Program-made: the position numbers and the translations under genes | In this document: positions 36,401 through 46,251 of the stretch, piece after piece | Position numbering within the stretch: the stretch's first letter is position 1 | Layout: each line of letters opens with the position of its first letter | Notes under the pieces: generated by a model | Told to the model about the DNA's origin: nothing | Database searches by the model: none | What the model saw: only the letters and a program-made list of their open reading frames with translations | Assembly: GCA_039881145.1 (NCBI GenBank) | Contig: JAYKKI010000061.1 | Location: 8,380,001 to 8,444,000, forward strand | DNA length: 64,000 nt | Direction: 5' to 3' | Origin: Druceiella hillmani | Lineage: Eukaryota > Arthropoda > Insecta > Lepidoptera > Hepialidae

Positions 36401-39400
36401 CCTTTTTTGTCTTCTATAGCAATAGAAGTAGCTTGTATGTGGGCTGTCCTAAACTGTGGAGGCTCATAATGCTTGATTGAGGATTTTATGATGATTGCTG
36501 TTCCTGCGTGCGCAGTTCCATCGGGATAGTTTGTATTATTGATATTATAATTTCTTATTCTCAGATCACTCCTTGAAGTGAAGTGTGTTTCTGCAATTAA
36601 TAATACATCTAATTGATGTAGCTGTAGTAGGATTTCGACTTCGCTTTTGTTCGGAGATAAGCCATCTATATTCCAAGTTGCTATTCTGAGTGTACTTATT
36701 TTGATAGTTTGTTTAGCATTGTTGTTATGAGATTCAATACAGTGCTCATTTGTTGTAAGATCAGTTCTAACTTTTCTGATTGGTTTATAAAGATTTCTTC
36801 AATAGCTTTCATTGTTGTTGAGTGTGGATCTCTGTTCAGGTTGGTATCTTTAGCATTATGCCTTGCGGCTTCAGCATAGGTGATCTTATCTGCTCTCATA
36901 GACTTTTCTGTGGTGAGTCGTCTTTGTCAGTTTTCCTTTTGTTATTCTGAAGTGTTCTCCTATTCCCTGTGAGTAACTGTTGTCTTGGGATGTTTGATTG
37001 ATTATTATTTTAAATTATATAGTTGTAAGGACGATATAATGGCTTATGTTAAGAGCAGCTTATTTGAATTTACATAGGTTCAAACAAATTTACTCGTAAA
37101 TATTAAAAAATGTTGTGTCTCCAGTCAATTTGTACTTTGTTATTTGAGTTGATCAGTTGCTTGTCCAATTTAAGTGTATAAAATAGTACTATTTTAATTT
37201 AAAAAGCAACAGAAATGATGAAACTTCTAACATAAGTAAGGGCAAGAACAAAAGGAATACGAGTTCTTCAGAGAAAAAAGTCGATGACTAAATGCATATT
37301 TACCAAGCAGACCAATCTGCTGCAATTTCAAGTAAAGAAGCTAAGTGGAATAACAAGAATTATAAGAAAAATTACATAAGCCAGAATTAGATAATGTAAA
37401 TTTTAAAAAAAATATACCTACTAAAATTATACTTAAAACTTTAAACACATTTTTCTCAAAAATCGTGATTTTAAAATAGTAATTATCATATACCAACAAT
37501 TAGTGAACATATTTATTTGAAATTTGGCAAAGGCATTTACAATATAATTATCTAGTGTCTATCTTAGAATATTTTTTAAAACGTCATAGTTAACTTTAAT
37601 GAAAAATTTTTGTTTTTTTTTTATACTTTAAGAATATGTATAATTTTTTTCGTTTTTAGATGAGAATTAAGCAAGATATAGGGTTTACCACAAAACCTGT
37701 TTTTTAAAAAAACATTGGCACAATTGGCTGGATATTCTTTTGTATTTAAGATTTTTTAATGAAAATTTCAGATTGTGTAAACAAAATAAATTCTTTCTAT
37801 TGTATATAACTTTATTTATGTATGTGTTCTCCCTCTTGTATTATAACTTTATTAAATATACATAATAATTTGTTTATAATTCACTGTTTTTCCTACTAAC
37901 CTAAGGTTTATATTATTTTAAACAGGCAAACAGCACATATCGACCACAATGGCGACACGGGTTAAAGCAGAAGCACCATTTTTTACTTCATTCAATAATT
38001 TTTTTATTTTTGTTATAATTTGTTTATGTTATTAATTTTCATTTATTAGCATTCTTCATAAAACGCATCAAATTTTTGGAAAGCATTTTTATGGTAAATA
38101 AAAATTAAAAACCATGAATATTTTATAACCTTAACTGCCATACCATATCATCATGCACTGCTTGCCTGCCAACTTTTATTATATTTAGTCCTAAAATAAA
38201 CATGAAATTTTTCTCTCGAATATCTTGAAAACTAAAGACCGTTGGGTCTAATCCTTTTAACCACTTACTATGAGACTACTCCACAAATGATTTTAAAAAA
38301 TTAACAAAGTCCATTAATGCATTACCTGATAATCTTCTTGTCAATAGTATTTTCAGACTTGTTTAACCTAATTGTTTATATTTTTACACTAAGTTCTACA
38401 TGTTTATTTTATTGTCTTTATTTTTAATGTTCCGTACCAAAATCTAAAAAACTAAATGCTTACAGAATCAAACCTATGTTTGCCATTCATCTGCCACGGT
38501 ATGTATTCTCAAACCTTGAAATGAAAATAATAGTAATATATTTGACGTTAATTTTGTAGAAATTCATTATTCACAATTAAATGAAACTACATGATGTAGT
38601 ATTTCTACTTTCTTTAAGTTCTTTACCACGACCTAGGGTAATATTTTTAATAATGACACAAACCTAAATGTTACAATTTTAGATGTAACTTTGACATATA
38701 AAATAGATCACCAATGTTATATTTATTTTCAACCACATCATGTGATGTTCGAATGAGGGCTGGTAAAACAATTAAGCAGTAAAAATCAGTACATCACCCA
38801 GTAATATATCTAGAATTTGACTTCAGCGAGGGTCTGAATGTCTCAGTTTCCAAGTAACTATATTTGCCAGACTACCACCTTCCTATCTAAATCCATGCTT
38901 GGTCTCACTCCTCTATCTCTTTAAGCAATGATAAGAAAGTTCTGAAAGAAATTTGGAATTTACATTATGTAAAAATTATCAACACGTGGTTGATAATTTT
39001 GACATACATCCAATTAATTTAAATTATGTTATACTTTAATTATCGCACTCATTCTACTCTCTTTAACTCTCAACTGTTTTTTCTTTCTGCATCTATTCTT
39101 AATTGTAAGAGTTGTTACACATAATTCCAAACTGTTCGAAAAGTGAAATAAAACATTCTTCTACTCTCCAGGTGCTGCCCCAACGTATCCAAGAGTGGTC
39201 CCTTTCACCCTGCACAGCGGAAGAGCATAATCGGCGTGCACTTGAGGGCGTGCGGCGTGCTCTGGCCCGAGCCCAAGCGGCCCTTCGTGCTCTCGACCAG
39301 CAGCACACCGATTTGGATAGATTCCTAGCACGAGTGAAGAGTGCGACGATTGCTACTGGACCTGATGATAAGGTAAAATTGCTATTTAAGTAAACTTCAG

Positions 39401-41331
39401 TGACCTTTTGGTGCATGTGATATGAGTATTTTAAATACCAGATGACCTGATTATACTAATTTTATAAGGAAAAAAGTTATTTATTTTAAGGTTTGGCATA
39501 GAAACAGCTTATCCGATTTATAGTTGCCATAGTATAGTTTATAAGGTCTATAGGGATGTAGATTATATAACATGAATCCAAATGAAGGGATTTACAGTTT
39601 GTTGGTGTTTTTTTTTCTACTTATAAACCACTATGGATATCGCAGTCAACATGAAAATTACAAAAAATTGCACAATATATATTGCTTATTTTACACATTG
39701 TCTAGTATGATCAGTATTATCACCTAGATAGTATTATCACCTAGATAGTGGTAAGGCACAATGGTTACTTTAAAAATCATTTTAAACCCATCTTTTAAGC
39801 ATTCTTCGATTTCGATTCTTCCACCTTTCTTTCTCGATCTTCCACTTCTTCTGTATGCAATTTATCCTTTTTGTCATTCCCTCTCCATAAGTTCGTCATG
39901 CCTTTAGGACCAAACACTAAAATTTACAACCCAAATTTATAATATTACCATTACATTCTATCACTCACTTACCACCAAATACCCAAATCATCTCTCTAGG
40001 AACCTGACGAGGAAATGTCAACATACTGCATCACATGTGGACACGAAATTCATTCTCGCACTGCCGTCAAACACATGGAGAAGTGCTTTGTGAAGCATGA
40101 GGCACAGGCGTCATTCGGAAGCCGCTACCGCACCAGCGTCGATGCAGGCACCAGCATGTTCTGCGACTACTATAATCCTATTAATGCCACTTACTGTAAG
40201 CGATTAAGAGTAAGTAAAATATTCTTTGTGGAATTTTTTATTTTGGCACTCCGGGTCTGATTTATATCTAAATGTAATGCACATATCTCAATCGGGAAAA
40301 CTTTACACATAGAACATCAAGTAACCTGAAAACTGTTTATGAAAAATAGTTATTTTTGAAACTATTTATGAAAAACTACAGTTGTCTAATGCAACAAGCA
40401 TACATTTCACATAATATACATGGGATTGATAAGCGATGAATGAGGACATTCAATATATATGTGACAAACTTTTTTTTGCATTTATTTTGTAAAAATTTGT
40501 TACAATACATAAACTACTCCATATAGGATACTGAATAGGTGTGAAAGTCACTCCAACCTTTATGATAATCTTTAAAATTATTGAAATGTCTTCAACAGTC
40601 ACTGATTTATTTGACTATTAGATAAAATGGCGCAAGTAAAACTAAATTAGCAATATACTCAAATGGGAAGCTGTCCACATACATAAACAAATCCGGGATT
40701 GAAATCCCCAAAACTAAGCCATCCAAATATGACCTGATGGGGGACTGTGCTAATGGAACTGAAAGAATCAGCATGAGAACTCTGGCAAACAAAATATTAC
40801 CCGCTGGACCAATCAGTATAGCAAAAATCTATACTCTGGTTGAATACTACCCACCATGGGAAGTTGAGTATTACCCACCATGGGAACTTATAAAAGCTAA
40901 AATACTTTACAAAAGCCTTTCCATACATTCGTAAATTTATGTAATATATTTGAGACAGTGTGCTTTTTATTATCTTTCCTTAAATATTAAAATATTATTG
41001 ACTAAATATTCACTAACACATCTATTAGGTTCTTTGCCCAGAGCACAGCAAGGATCCCAAAGTAAGCGACACAGACGTATGCGGCTGCCCGCTTGTGAAA
41101 AATGTATTTGAGTCAACTGGCGAGTTTTGCCGCGCACCACGTAAATCATGCCTGCGCCATCACGTCTGGGAGAAGTTGAGGCGTGCAGAGATTGACATGG
41201 AGCGTGTCAGGCAGTGGTTGAAGGTTGACGAACTGATGGAGCAAGAGAGGAGTATACGATTGGCGATGGCCTCAAGGTTGGTGGATTTCCATCTTCAGAG
41301 TTTAACGTTTCTGCCTTACACACAATATTAA
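27401..41331 (+). CDS. CXXC1: CXXC-type zinc finger protein 1 (CFP1), COMPASS/SET1 subunit
   Basis: CFP1 guides the SET1/COMPASS H3K4 methyltransferase to chromatin in the nucleus. Nine coding exons join in frame: 27401-27427, 27557-27678, 28777-28943, 29420-29561, 29779-29892, 31052-31229, 39172-39372, 40000-40209 and 41029-41331. All introns are GT-AG. The product is 487 aa if the last exon is read to its TAA. Domains: PHD finger, residues 38-82 (C4HC3 ligands complete); basic linker; CXXC domain, about 139-178; a Cys block RQCYGPQC...KYC...DCG; Ala/Arg-rich coiled coil, about 265-310; then the C-terminal Cys-rich SET1-interaction region (YCITCGHEI, CDYYNP, VLCPEHSKDP, FCRAPRKSC). The start at 27401 gives MGDRKTKQS before the conserved REDIAKQFDLPERQSKI. 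It is shorter than vertebrate and fly proteins (about 650 aa), mainly in the linker. The conserved final Ala-Gly-Leu-Leu-Ala-Leu-Met tail was not found. Confidence 0.93.
27557..27678 (+). CDS. CXXC1: CFP1 exon 2, start of PHD finger
   Basis: Acceptor GTCACAG, donor GTGAGT. Encodes the conserved EDIAKQFDLPERQSKI lead and the first PHD ligands Cys38 and Cys40 (AYCICRSSDSSRFMI). Ends in phase 2 within Ile50. Confidence 0.93.
28370..28556 (+). pseudogene. Tc1/mariner transposase scrap in CFP1 intron 2
   Basis: Reads AVFMDDNA-stop-AYRAGK, then PAESPDLKPFDHLWDIL, matching the catalytic Asp-Asp-Asn-Ala and SPDLNPIExLWD blocks of Tc1-type transposases, with stop codons. No ends identified. Confidence 0.7.
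28595..28645. repeat. perfect 22-bp inverted repeat, 7-nt loop
   Basis: Arms 28595-28616 and 28624-28645 (starting AACAGTTAAGTATAAATATA) are exact reverse complements. A direct repeat AACTTCAGTTTTATATTTA also occurs at about 28562 and 28615, so the hairpin arose beside a local duplication. It lies in CFP1 intron 2, about 130 bp upstream of exon 3. Confidence 0.88.
28777..28943 (+). CDS. CXXC1: CFP1 exon 3, rest of PHD finger
   Basis: Acceptor TTTACAG, donor GTACAC. Carries GCDACEEWYHGDC and YFCDRCREEDP, giving ligands Cys52, Cys55, His60, Cys63, Cys79 and Cys82; Trp58 is the conserved residue of H3K4me-reading PHD fingers. Ends in phase 1. Confidence 0.95.
29420..29561 (+). CDS. CXXC1: CFP1 exon 4, basic linker and first half of CXXC
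   Basis: Acceptor ATACTCAG, donor GTTAGT. Encodes KKRRKDH and a Ser/Lys/His-rich linker, then SGCGDCPGCLRTHDCGK, the first CGxCxxC cluster. Ends in phase 2. Confidence 0.93.
29779..29892 (+). CDS. CXXC1: CFP1 exon 5, second half of CXXC
   Basis: Acceptor TTTTAAG, donor GTAATT. Encodes CEPCEDMSRYGSNAKLKIKC and KQRMC. The zinc ligands are intact. The Lys-Phe-Gly-Gly motif reads Arg-Tyr-Gly-Ser, and the Ile-Arg-Gln CpG-reading loop reads Leu-Lys-Ile (169-171). Ends in phase 2. Confidence 0.92.
30255..30850 (+). repeat. 600-bp purine-rich tract in CFP1 intron 5
   Basis: Plus strand is dominated by A and G in degenerate GGGAGAAATGAGAG-like units. The minus-strand ORF at 30321-30845 is a low-complexity shadow. 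It mirrors, in the opposite strand sense, the pyrimidine tract at 13620-14460. Confidence 0.75.
31052..31229 (+). CDS. CXXC1: CFP1 exon 6
   Basis: Encodes RRKKESTLNGDG and the Cys block RQCYGPQCTRAALFGSKYC, STDCGMRLATARIYQ. Two acceptors six bases apart (CAG at 31049-31051 and 31055-31057) both keep frame and differ by Ser-Asn, so exon start 31052 or 31058 is possible. Ends in phase 0 at GTTTGA. Confidence 0.92.
31560..31640 (+). repeat. RTE-like LINE or SINE 3' tail
   Basis: TTCAAAACAATCCAGTAGTT followed by CTCAAACAAACGGACAGAGA resembles the widespread arthropod RTE-type 3' tail. Too short to classify firmly. Confidence 0.35.
31819..32700 (-). mobile_element. Helitron 3' fragment in CFP1 intron 6
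   Basis: Minus strand reads FGMTINKAQSLTL near 32380-32340 and NMFVFAPNPEEV near 32260-32215, the last blocks of the Pif1-type Helitron helicase. It continues to a plausible 3' end GCGAAGCTGGGTCGGCTCGC-TAG at 31819, followed by T. Positions 32337-32430 and 32492-32585 are diverged copies of each other (CTTTATTTATNGTCATTC ... CAACACTG), so part of the gene is tandemly duplicated. All frames are broken. Confidence 0.6.
32701..34371 (+). other. CFP1 intron 6, unassigned part
   Basis: AT-rich sequence without a recognisable exon or element. Phase and conserved protein order (exon 6 ARIYQ joins exon 7 VLPQRI) leave no need for an extra exon here. Confidence 0.5.
34387..37010 (-). mobile_element. 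5'-truncated jockey-clade LINE with 15-bp target duplication
   Basis: Flanked by TAAATTATATAGTTG at 34372-34386 and 37011-37025. The poly(A) end is at 34387-34403 on the minus strand. Readable order on minus: ORF1 C terminus (ITYAEAARHN...LNKLSK-stop, to 36696); endonuclease starting LRIATWNIDGLSPNKSEVE with AETHFT; HWGSR; PDVLDFFI; then reverse transcriptase. The endonuclease motif normally GGDYNAKH is degraded to ESNWNVKH. About 0.5 kb encoding the fingers and first palm motifs is missing at about 35400-35440, where LDMPLRAAT jumps to LLPHTYSVLNSYLSERIF. GVPQG-stop-VLGPVLY, FADDTAV and YLGMYLDRRLNW follow. Dead copy of a family distinct from the 56-60 kb element. Confidence 0.88.
34512..35430 (-). 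pseudogene. jockey ORF2 C-terminal half (RT thumb and tail)
   Basis: Two frames carry HAIQAGVPQG (then a TAA, likely from a Ser codon), TIASFADDTAVPATNKCP and QVTFTLRKENCTPVTL through WTYGIQLWG to the C terminus. The catalytic FADD is intact, but the upstream RT part is deleted and the frame is interrupted by at least two stops. Confidence 0.85.
37026..38536 (+). other. CFP1 intron 6, right part
   Basis: AT-rich, no recognised gene or element. Confidence 0.5.
38537..38638 (+). repeat. single-arm copy of the 10.7-kb inverted-repeat family
   Basis: Matches 10641-10749: TTGACGTTAATTTTGTAGAA, AATGAAACTACATGATGTAG, TTTACCACGACCTAGG. It ends where the hairpin arm of the other copy continues. Confidence 0.85.
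38972..39000. repeat. perfect 12-bp inverted repeat, 5-nt loop
   Basis: AAAATTATCAAC (38972-38983) and GTTGATAATTTT (38989-39000) around ACGTG, in CFP1 intron 6. Confidence 0.8.
39172..39372 (+). CDS. CXXC1: CFP1 exon 7, coiled coil
   Basis: 67 codons, phase 0 at both ends. Begins VLPQRIQEWSLSPCTAEEH, conserved in the family. An Ala/Arg/Leu-rich helix then follows. GC-rich compared with the introns, confirming coding selection. Confidence 0.93.
40000..40209 (+). CDS. CXXC1: CFP1 exon 8
   Basis: 70 codons, phase 0 at both ends. Contains STYCITCGHEIHSRTAVKHM, EKCF, SFGSRY and CDYYNP...TYCKRL, the zinc-binding core that contacts the SET1 subunit. Donor GTAAGT. Confidence 0.94.
40210..41028 (+). 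other. CFP1 intron 8
   Basis: GT-AG intron. A 21-bp tandem duplication (TACCCACCATGGGAA in each unit) lies at about 40847-40888. The ORF across it (40737-40934) looks fortuitous. Confidence 0.6.
41029..41331 (+). CDS. CXXC1: CFP1 exon 9, terminal as read
   Basis: Contains VLCPEHSKDPKVSDTDVCGC, FCRAPRKSC and HVWEKLRRAEIDMERVRQWL, then DELMEQERSIRLAMAS. After Ser-Arg the frame continues LVDFHLQSLTFLPYTQY to TAA. A possible donor AAG|GTTGGT at 41276/41277 falls exactly where homologues continue with the conserved Ala-Gly-Leu-Leu tail. AATAAA lies 67 nt past the stop. Confidence 0.85.
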   Translation, partial: VLCPEHSKDPKVSDTDVCGCPLVKNVFESTGEFCRAPRKSCLRHHVWEKLRRAEIDMERVRQWLKVDELMEQERSIRLAMASRLVDFHLQSLTFLPYTQY

Positions 41332-41397
41332 AAAGATGTGTTATTATAGAAGGTATGAAAATGTAAATTCAACTTACGATTCTTATTCTTTTTATGA

Positions 41398-41403
41398 AAT
41401 AAA
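41398..41403 (+). terminator. poly(A) signal of CFP1 (short 3' end)
   Basis: AATAAA 67 nt downstream of the TAA at 41329-41331. Supports exon 9 being used as a terminal exon, at least in one transcript form. Confidence 0.5.
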
Positions 41404-44007
41404 GGAATTTTAATAATATTCTTTAAAGAGATTGGAAAAAGGGGACGAAAGAAAAGAAATCCTGACAAAAGAATTATGAAGTACCACTGTTTTGACTTTA
41501 ATATCTAAAATAAAAAACCCCATGCTAATGCTAATTCTCACTCCATTTTCTTTTTAAGACCCCAAACAAATTGTCCCAGCTTACACCTTACTAATGACAT
41601 AAAGCAGTTTTCTTTCATTTTAAAAATATGTATTATGAGCTATTAGTAATAGGTATTACTTCTATTGTTCTGACTTTTTATATGACATTTAGAGAGTAAT
41701 TTCTCGTTGTTCCAGGAGTTAGGTTCCTTAAAATTACTGTGAGTAATAAGACTGACTGATAGTAATACACTGGAAATTGGCTGTACCTACAGAATTATCA
41801 CAAAATATATAAATATCCTTTTGAACGCAGCAACAAAAAATTGCTCACTGTAAATTATACACGTTAATGTACATAATTGTTTGACACAATATGTTACTTG
41901 GGCTCGCTGATGATTGTAACCAAAGAATTCTTATTCAATATTACTTGTGTTTTTTATATATGTATCTTATATTCCTGCCCATAGATAACTTTTACTTAAG
42001 GATACTGCTTATCAGCGTATTATTAGGGTAATTGTACTGCCCTTATAAATAAATCAGTGAAAAATTGATAGGCTATATACAACTTTAATCTGCGATGTGT
42101 TTATCAACATATTTTGTCACCCTTTCTCATTTCTAACATGATTTGGGTGGCTCTTCTAATGTTACTAGCGCCAAAATGGCGAGAACTACGACTTGGTGTA
42201 TAGCCAGTCCAACGTTCTAGTATAATAAAGATTAGTGTAACGGGACTCCCAAGCTATAAAAAAAAACATAGGCGGTCATGGGGACTGCCAACAAAAGTGA
42301 AAACTTAAAACTATGAAATAACAGTGGTTTTATAAATTTTATAGAATATTTAATTGTATAATCCATGACAAAAATATTGTCAAACAATAAGAAATCTGTT
42401 TTACCACGCTAGTAAGATAACTCCTAAGTCACTATGAAATTCTCATTGCATAATGTATTGCAGAGATCAAATATTAAAAAAATAAAATAAATAATAAATT
42501 TTTAATGCAAATACTGATGTGAATATTAGAAATAAATGCTTTGGTTTTATTATTCATTTTTCTACATAAAGATATTAATAAATTTAGTACTCACTGTTGC
42601 ACTGTACAGTGATACTACAATGAAACAAATAAAATAATAATTAAACTAAAACACAATTTAAATTATGCACAGATACACAACACTAATGTTGCATAATACG
42701 TTCCCTTTTAGCTACAGATTCTATTACAGCGTGTCAGTGATGCGAACTCACAAGATTTTACCCATCCAAAAAGCATCAAGTATATACAATGTGTTAGTGT
42801 ATATATATATGTATATGTGTACATAAGCTGCTGCGCGTGCACCTAAGCAGAACAGTAAATGACCAAAAACCACTCACGCACCTAAAGAAATTTTCACTTC
42901 AAAAATAAGTTTTTGTTGATGAAGTTTCAAATAATGATTGAAAACATATAGTGTTAATACAGAACATTTTATGTTTATAATTTTTTCCGACATTCTTTCA
43001 TTGTTGATGGCTGTAATTCTTCATTAGCTTTCTTATGTTAGCAGGATAATCTGATATGTTTAAATTTTTCCAATATTTACTCACAAATAGGTCATTCCCG
43101 TTATCAATTTTATTCAATGACGACGCAAGTACGTGTTAGTGCCATACTTTTGTTTTATTTATTTATATAAGCCATATTGCAAATTAAAAGTACATGTGAT
43201 GGACTTGATGCTACAAGAACTATCATTTCTAGTCAATCTCAATATAAGCAAAAACTGAAATGTTAACAATAATTTTGTTAAACAAAATTTAAGAACAACA
43301 ATGTATACAGTTATGCTTATTCACCACAAAATGGCCTTAATGTTAATATCAGGAAAAAAAGAAAAAGAAAGAGGTGTGAAGAAAAACACAATGTGAACTG
43401 AAAGAATACGAGTGAAGTCAAAAGAGGTGCAGTTTTTCAGAAAACTTATATGAATGATCAATTTCTGACCTTCATTCTTCTGTTATTTTAGACGTTTTGA
43501 TAAATAAAATTTCTGAAATTACACCATGAATACTCATCTTGCCAGTGAGGGAGGTAAAAGGGTAGCTAGAATGAGCATCATTACCGTATACTTTTAACAA
43601 AGTACATTTTTAAAATTACGAACTGCAAATTACTCAAAGCCGTCAATGGAGTGGGAGTACTGTACATTAAAAATTAAATCTTAAATGTTTATACATTTTA
43701 CAGATATCAAAAAATAAACTGTAGCATGACAAAATCTAGTAGTTTTTCAAATTAGCTAACAGATATACATAGAAGAAACATTTTGATTTACCAGGGTTGA
43801 TCAAAGAAGAAAACTATTTAAAAAAAGTTTTCCTTTATAATCCCCTTCCAACTTAATACACTTAGAATATTGCTCATCTAGTTGTATTAATTCTAAAAAT
43901 TTATCTTACTCCTCAAACAAACTCTAGCAGCCCTGACAATGCTATTACCATTGATGGATGGTCTCTTAACGTAGGAAATAAATGAAAATCACTTGGTACT
44001 AATACTT
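41404..44007. other. AT-rich spacer downstream of CFP1
   Basis: No gene recognised. A microsatellite patch (TATATATGTATATGTG) is near 42805. Confidence 0.5.
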
Positions 44008-44185
44008 GGTGTGGTCATAAAGTTTAAAGCCTACTATTGAGTGGTCATAAATTTCAAAGCCTAATATAGGATAGGATGGTCATAAACTCCGATGCCTAAT
44101 TTTGGGTGGTCGTAAATTTCGAAGCCTAATATTTGATGGTCGTAAATTTTTATGTATAATTTTGGGTGGTCATAAATGTTTGAAA
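44008..44185 (+). repeat. short tandem array, unit about 30 bp, about six units
   Basis: Units of the form GGTGGTCATAAATTTCAAAG followed by CCTAATATTG, with point differences and one partial unit. Confidence 0.85.
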
Positions 44186-46247
44186 TAATGTAGGCATTAT
44201 CCTGACAAAGATAGTGCATTTCAAATCTCTATGAAAATAATCTATTAAAAGAATTCTGTCAATCTGTATGATAAAAACATGATGTTTTTCACTGGATGTG
44301 AAAACAGTCATTTCTAAGCTATGGGTGTGAAAACAATCATTTCCAAGCTTACGTTAACAACGTTTGGTTTCCGGATATCGTTCATCTATTATTACTTAAA
44401 AATATAAAAACGTATAGAATCTCAGCAAAGTATAGATCAACATCAAAGTATAGATCAACACGTTGTCTCTTGTCATCTTTGAACATGTTTTCTGAAGATA
44501 CTTGAGAGATTCTGCAGAAAATCTTACAACTAACGTTATTTACCTAAGGACATCCTTACAAAATGTTGATCAATCCATATAAAATGTTGATCAATCGGTA
44601 GACCAAAATAATTAACAATTGAAAAAAAAATATATCAAATAGGTGTTAACTACCAGTGATGGTAGATATTTTTGATAAAAATTAATTGTAGCATTGTTTA
44701 AAATTTAGCAAGTAAACAGTATTGTGTTGATACAATAATCGTCTCGATAAGACATCATTTAGTTTAAGAATGGAGTTGTTTTAGGCTACTGATGAAAAAG
44801 GACATAACTTACCTTTGACTGCATATTAATACTATCAGTAGCCGATGCAGTTTTGATGCAATTGTAATCCTCAAGCACATGACAAATAATAATTTTTTTT
44901 AATTTCAACATCTTGACAAATTATTTACTGTGCACAAAAATTTCTTTAAAAGTATATTTTACACATTGAAAGTATATTATCCTGGCAATATTATTATAAA
45001 TCAAACTAAACTTTAATTCCAGAGCTGGCGTCTTAGGGCTAATGCTACACTCGACATACAACCATGAAGTGATGGAACGAATAACAGGAAAAATGACAAA
45101 TACTGAGGAAAAGAAATCCAAGAATAAATGACATAAGAAGAACACTACTTGAGGTCTGCTTGGTGCATTGTGAAAAGTTATACTATTTTACCACTCATTG
45201 TGACCTCAACTCTGTGTTTGCAGTTTGGGTGGTGCAATGAACAATTATGAAAATTTGAAAGAAAATGAAATTTTGTTTTTGTGTTTTATAACTTGAGCGA
45301 TAGTGGTAATTTTAAACTTCTTCGAAGTACAATTTAAATTACTTACAACTCCTAAAGCTATAGAAGGAGATGGAGTATTAATTACTTCGAATAAGATTTG
45401 ATATGGCACCCAGTCCCGCTTTAAACGTGATATGATGACTTACGTTCTGAACTAAATTCATATTAAAAGGATTCACGAATTGGCTATTGATAGCAATTCT
45501 TTGAGTAATGAATAAAATTTCCCTTTGAGATGATTTCAACAATAACAAGCTGTTCAATATTGATTAACGATAACAAACTATACAATATTTGTGGTAAAGG
45601 TTTCTCTAAATGTATTGTAAATTTTATTTCATGTAACTGAATTATTTTATATAGATTTCAGAAAACTATACTTAAATAAAGTAATTAAAGAGAACAAAGA
45701 AATATACAATATAAAACTAAATTTTTCATTTTCAATGAGCATTTTTAATTCAGTTTTCAATTTACTGGAAAATTATTAACTATTCCCTGTTTAACACTTC
45801 TAACAATTTCATAATTGAATATTAACTTTCATTCATCAAAACTTACTGTTAATAAGATAAGTATAGTAATTTTTGAAAACAAAATCTATTTACAGACTTT
45901 TGCCATACAACCTTTAAGGTTACATAGAGAGGTATATTTAATTTTTTTTCCAAAAATGGCTGCATTGGATAATGACGTAACAGAATAAAAAAGACAGCAC
46001 TAAACTTCTAGTGCTGTACTATCCCAGTATTTTTTGCATTCTACCATAAAAAACTTGGAACATATCAAGAATAAACTGAAAAAGTAATTAAACAAATTCA
46101 CGATGAAACAAGGGAATGTACTCACTTCTGACTGACTAACACCCTGCACATGTTTCATTGTAATAATCGCATGTTTAATTGTAATAATAATTGTAAATTG
46201 CAATTGTCATGGCTGTAACAATATCAATAAATATTTTTCGATAGCAT
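44186..46247. other. AT-rich spacer
   Basis: No gene recognised. Two small local duplications occur: AGTATAGATCAACA at about 44430-44460, and a GGTGTGAAAACAATCATTTC-like block at about 44296-44350. Confidence 0.45.
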
Positions 46248-46251
46248 TTAA

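Noticed and set aside
39099..39416. Minus-strand ORF over CFP1 exon 7
   Set aside because: Antisense shadow of the GC-rich coiled-coil exon.
40607..40934. ORFs in CFP1 intron 8, one with a duplicated EYYPPWE motif
   Set aside because: The motif comes from a local 21-bp duplication; no family match and the region is a clean intron.
43801..43960. Minus-strand block ending KCIKLEGDY, reminiscent of mariner transposase C termini
   Set aside because: Only a short, common-looking motif with stops upstream; no catalytic block nearby, so not annotated.
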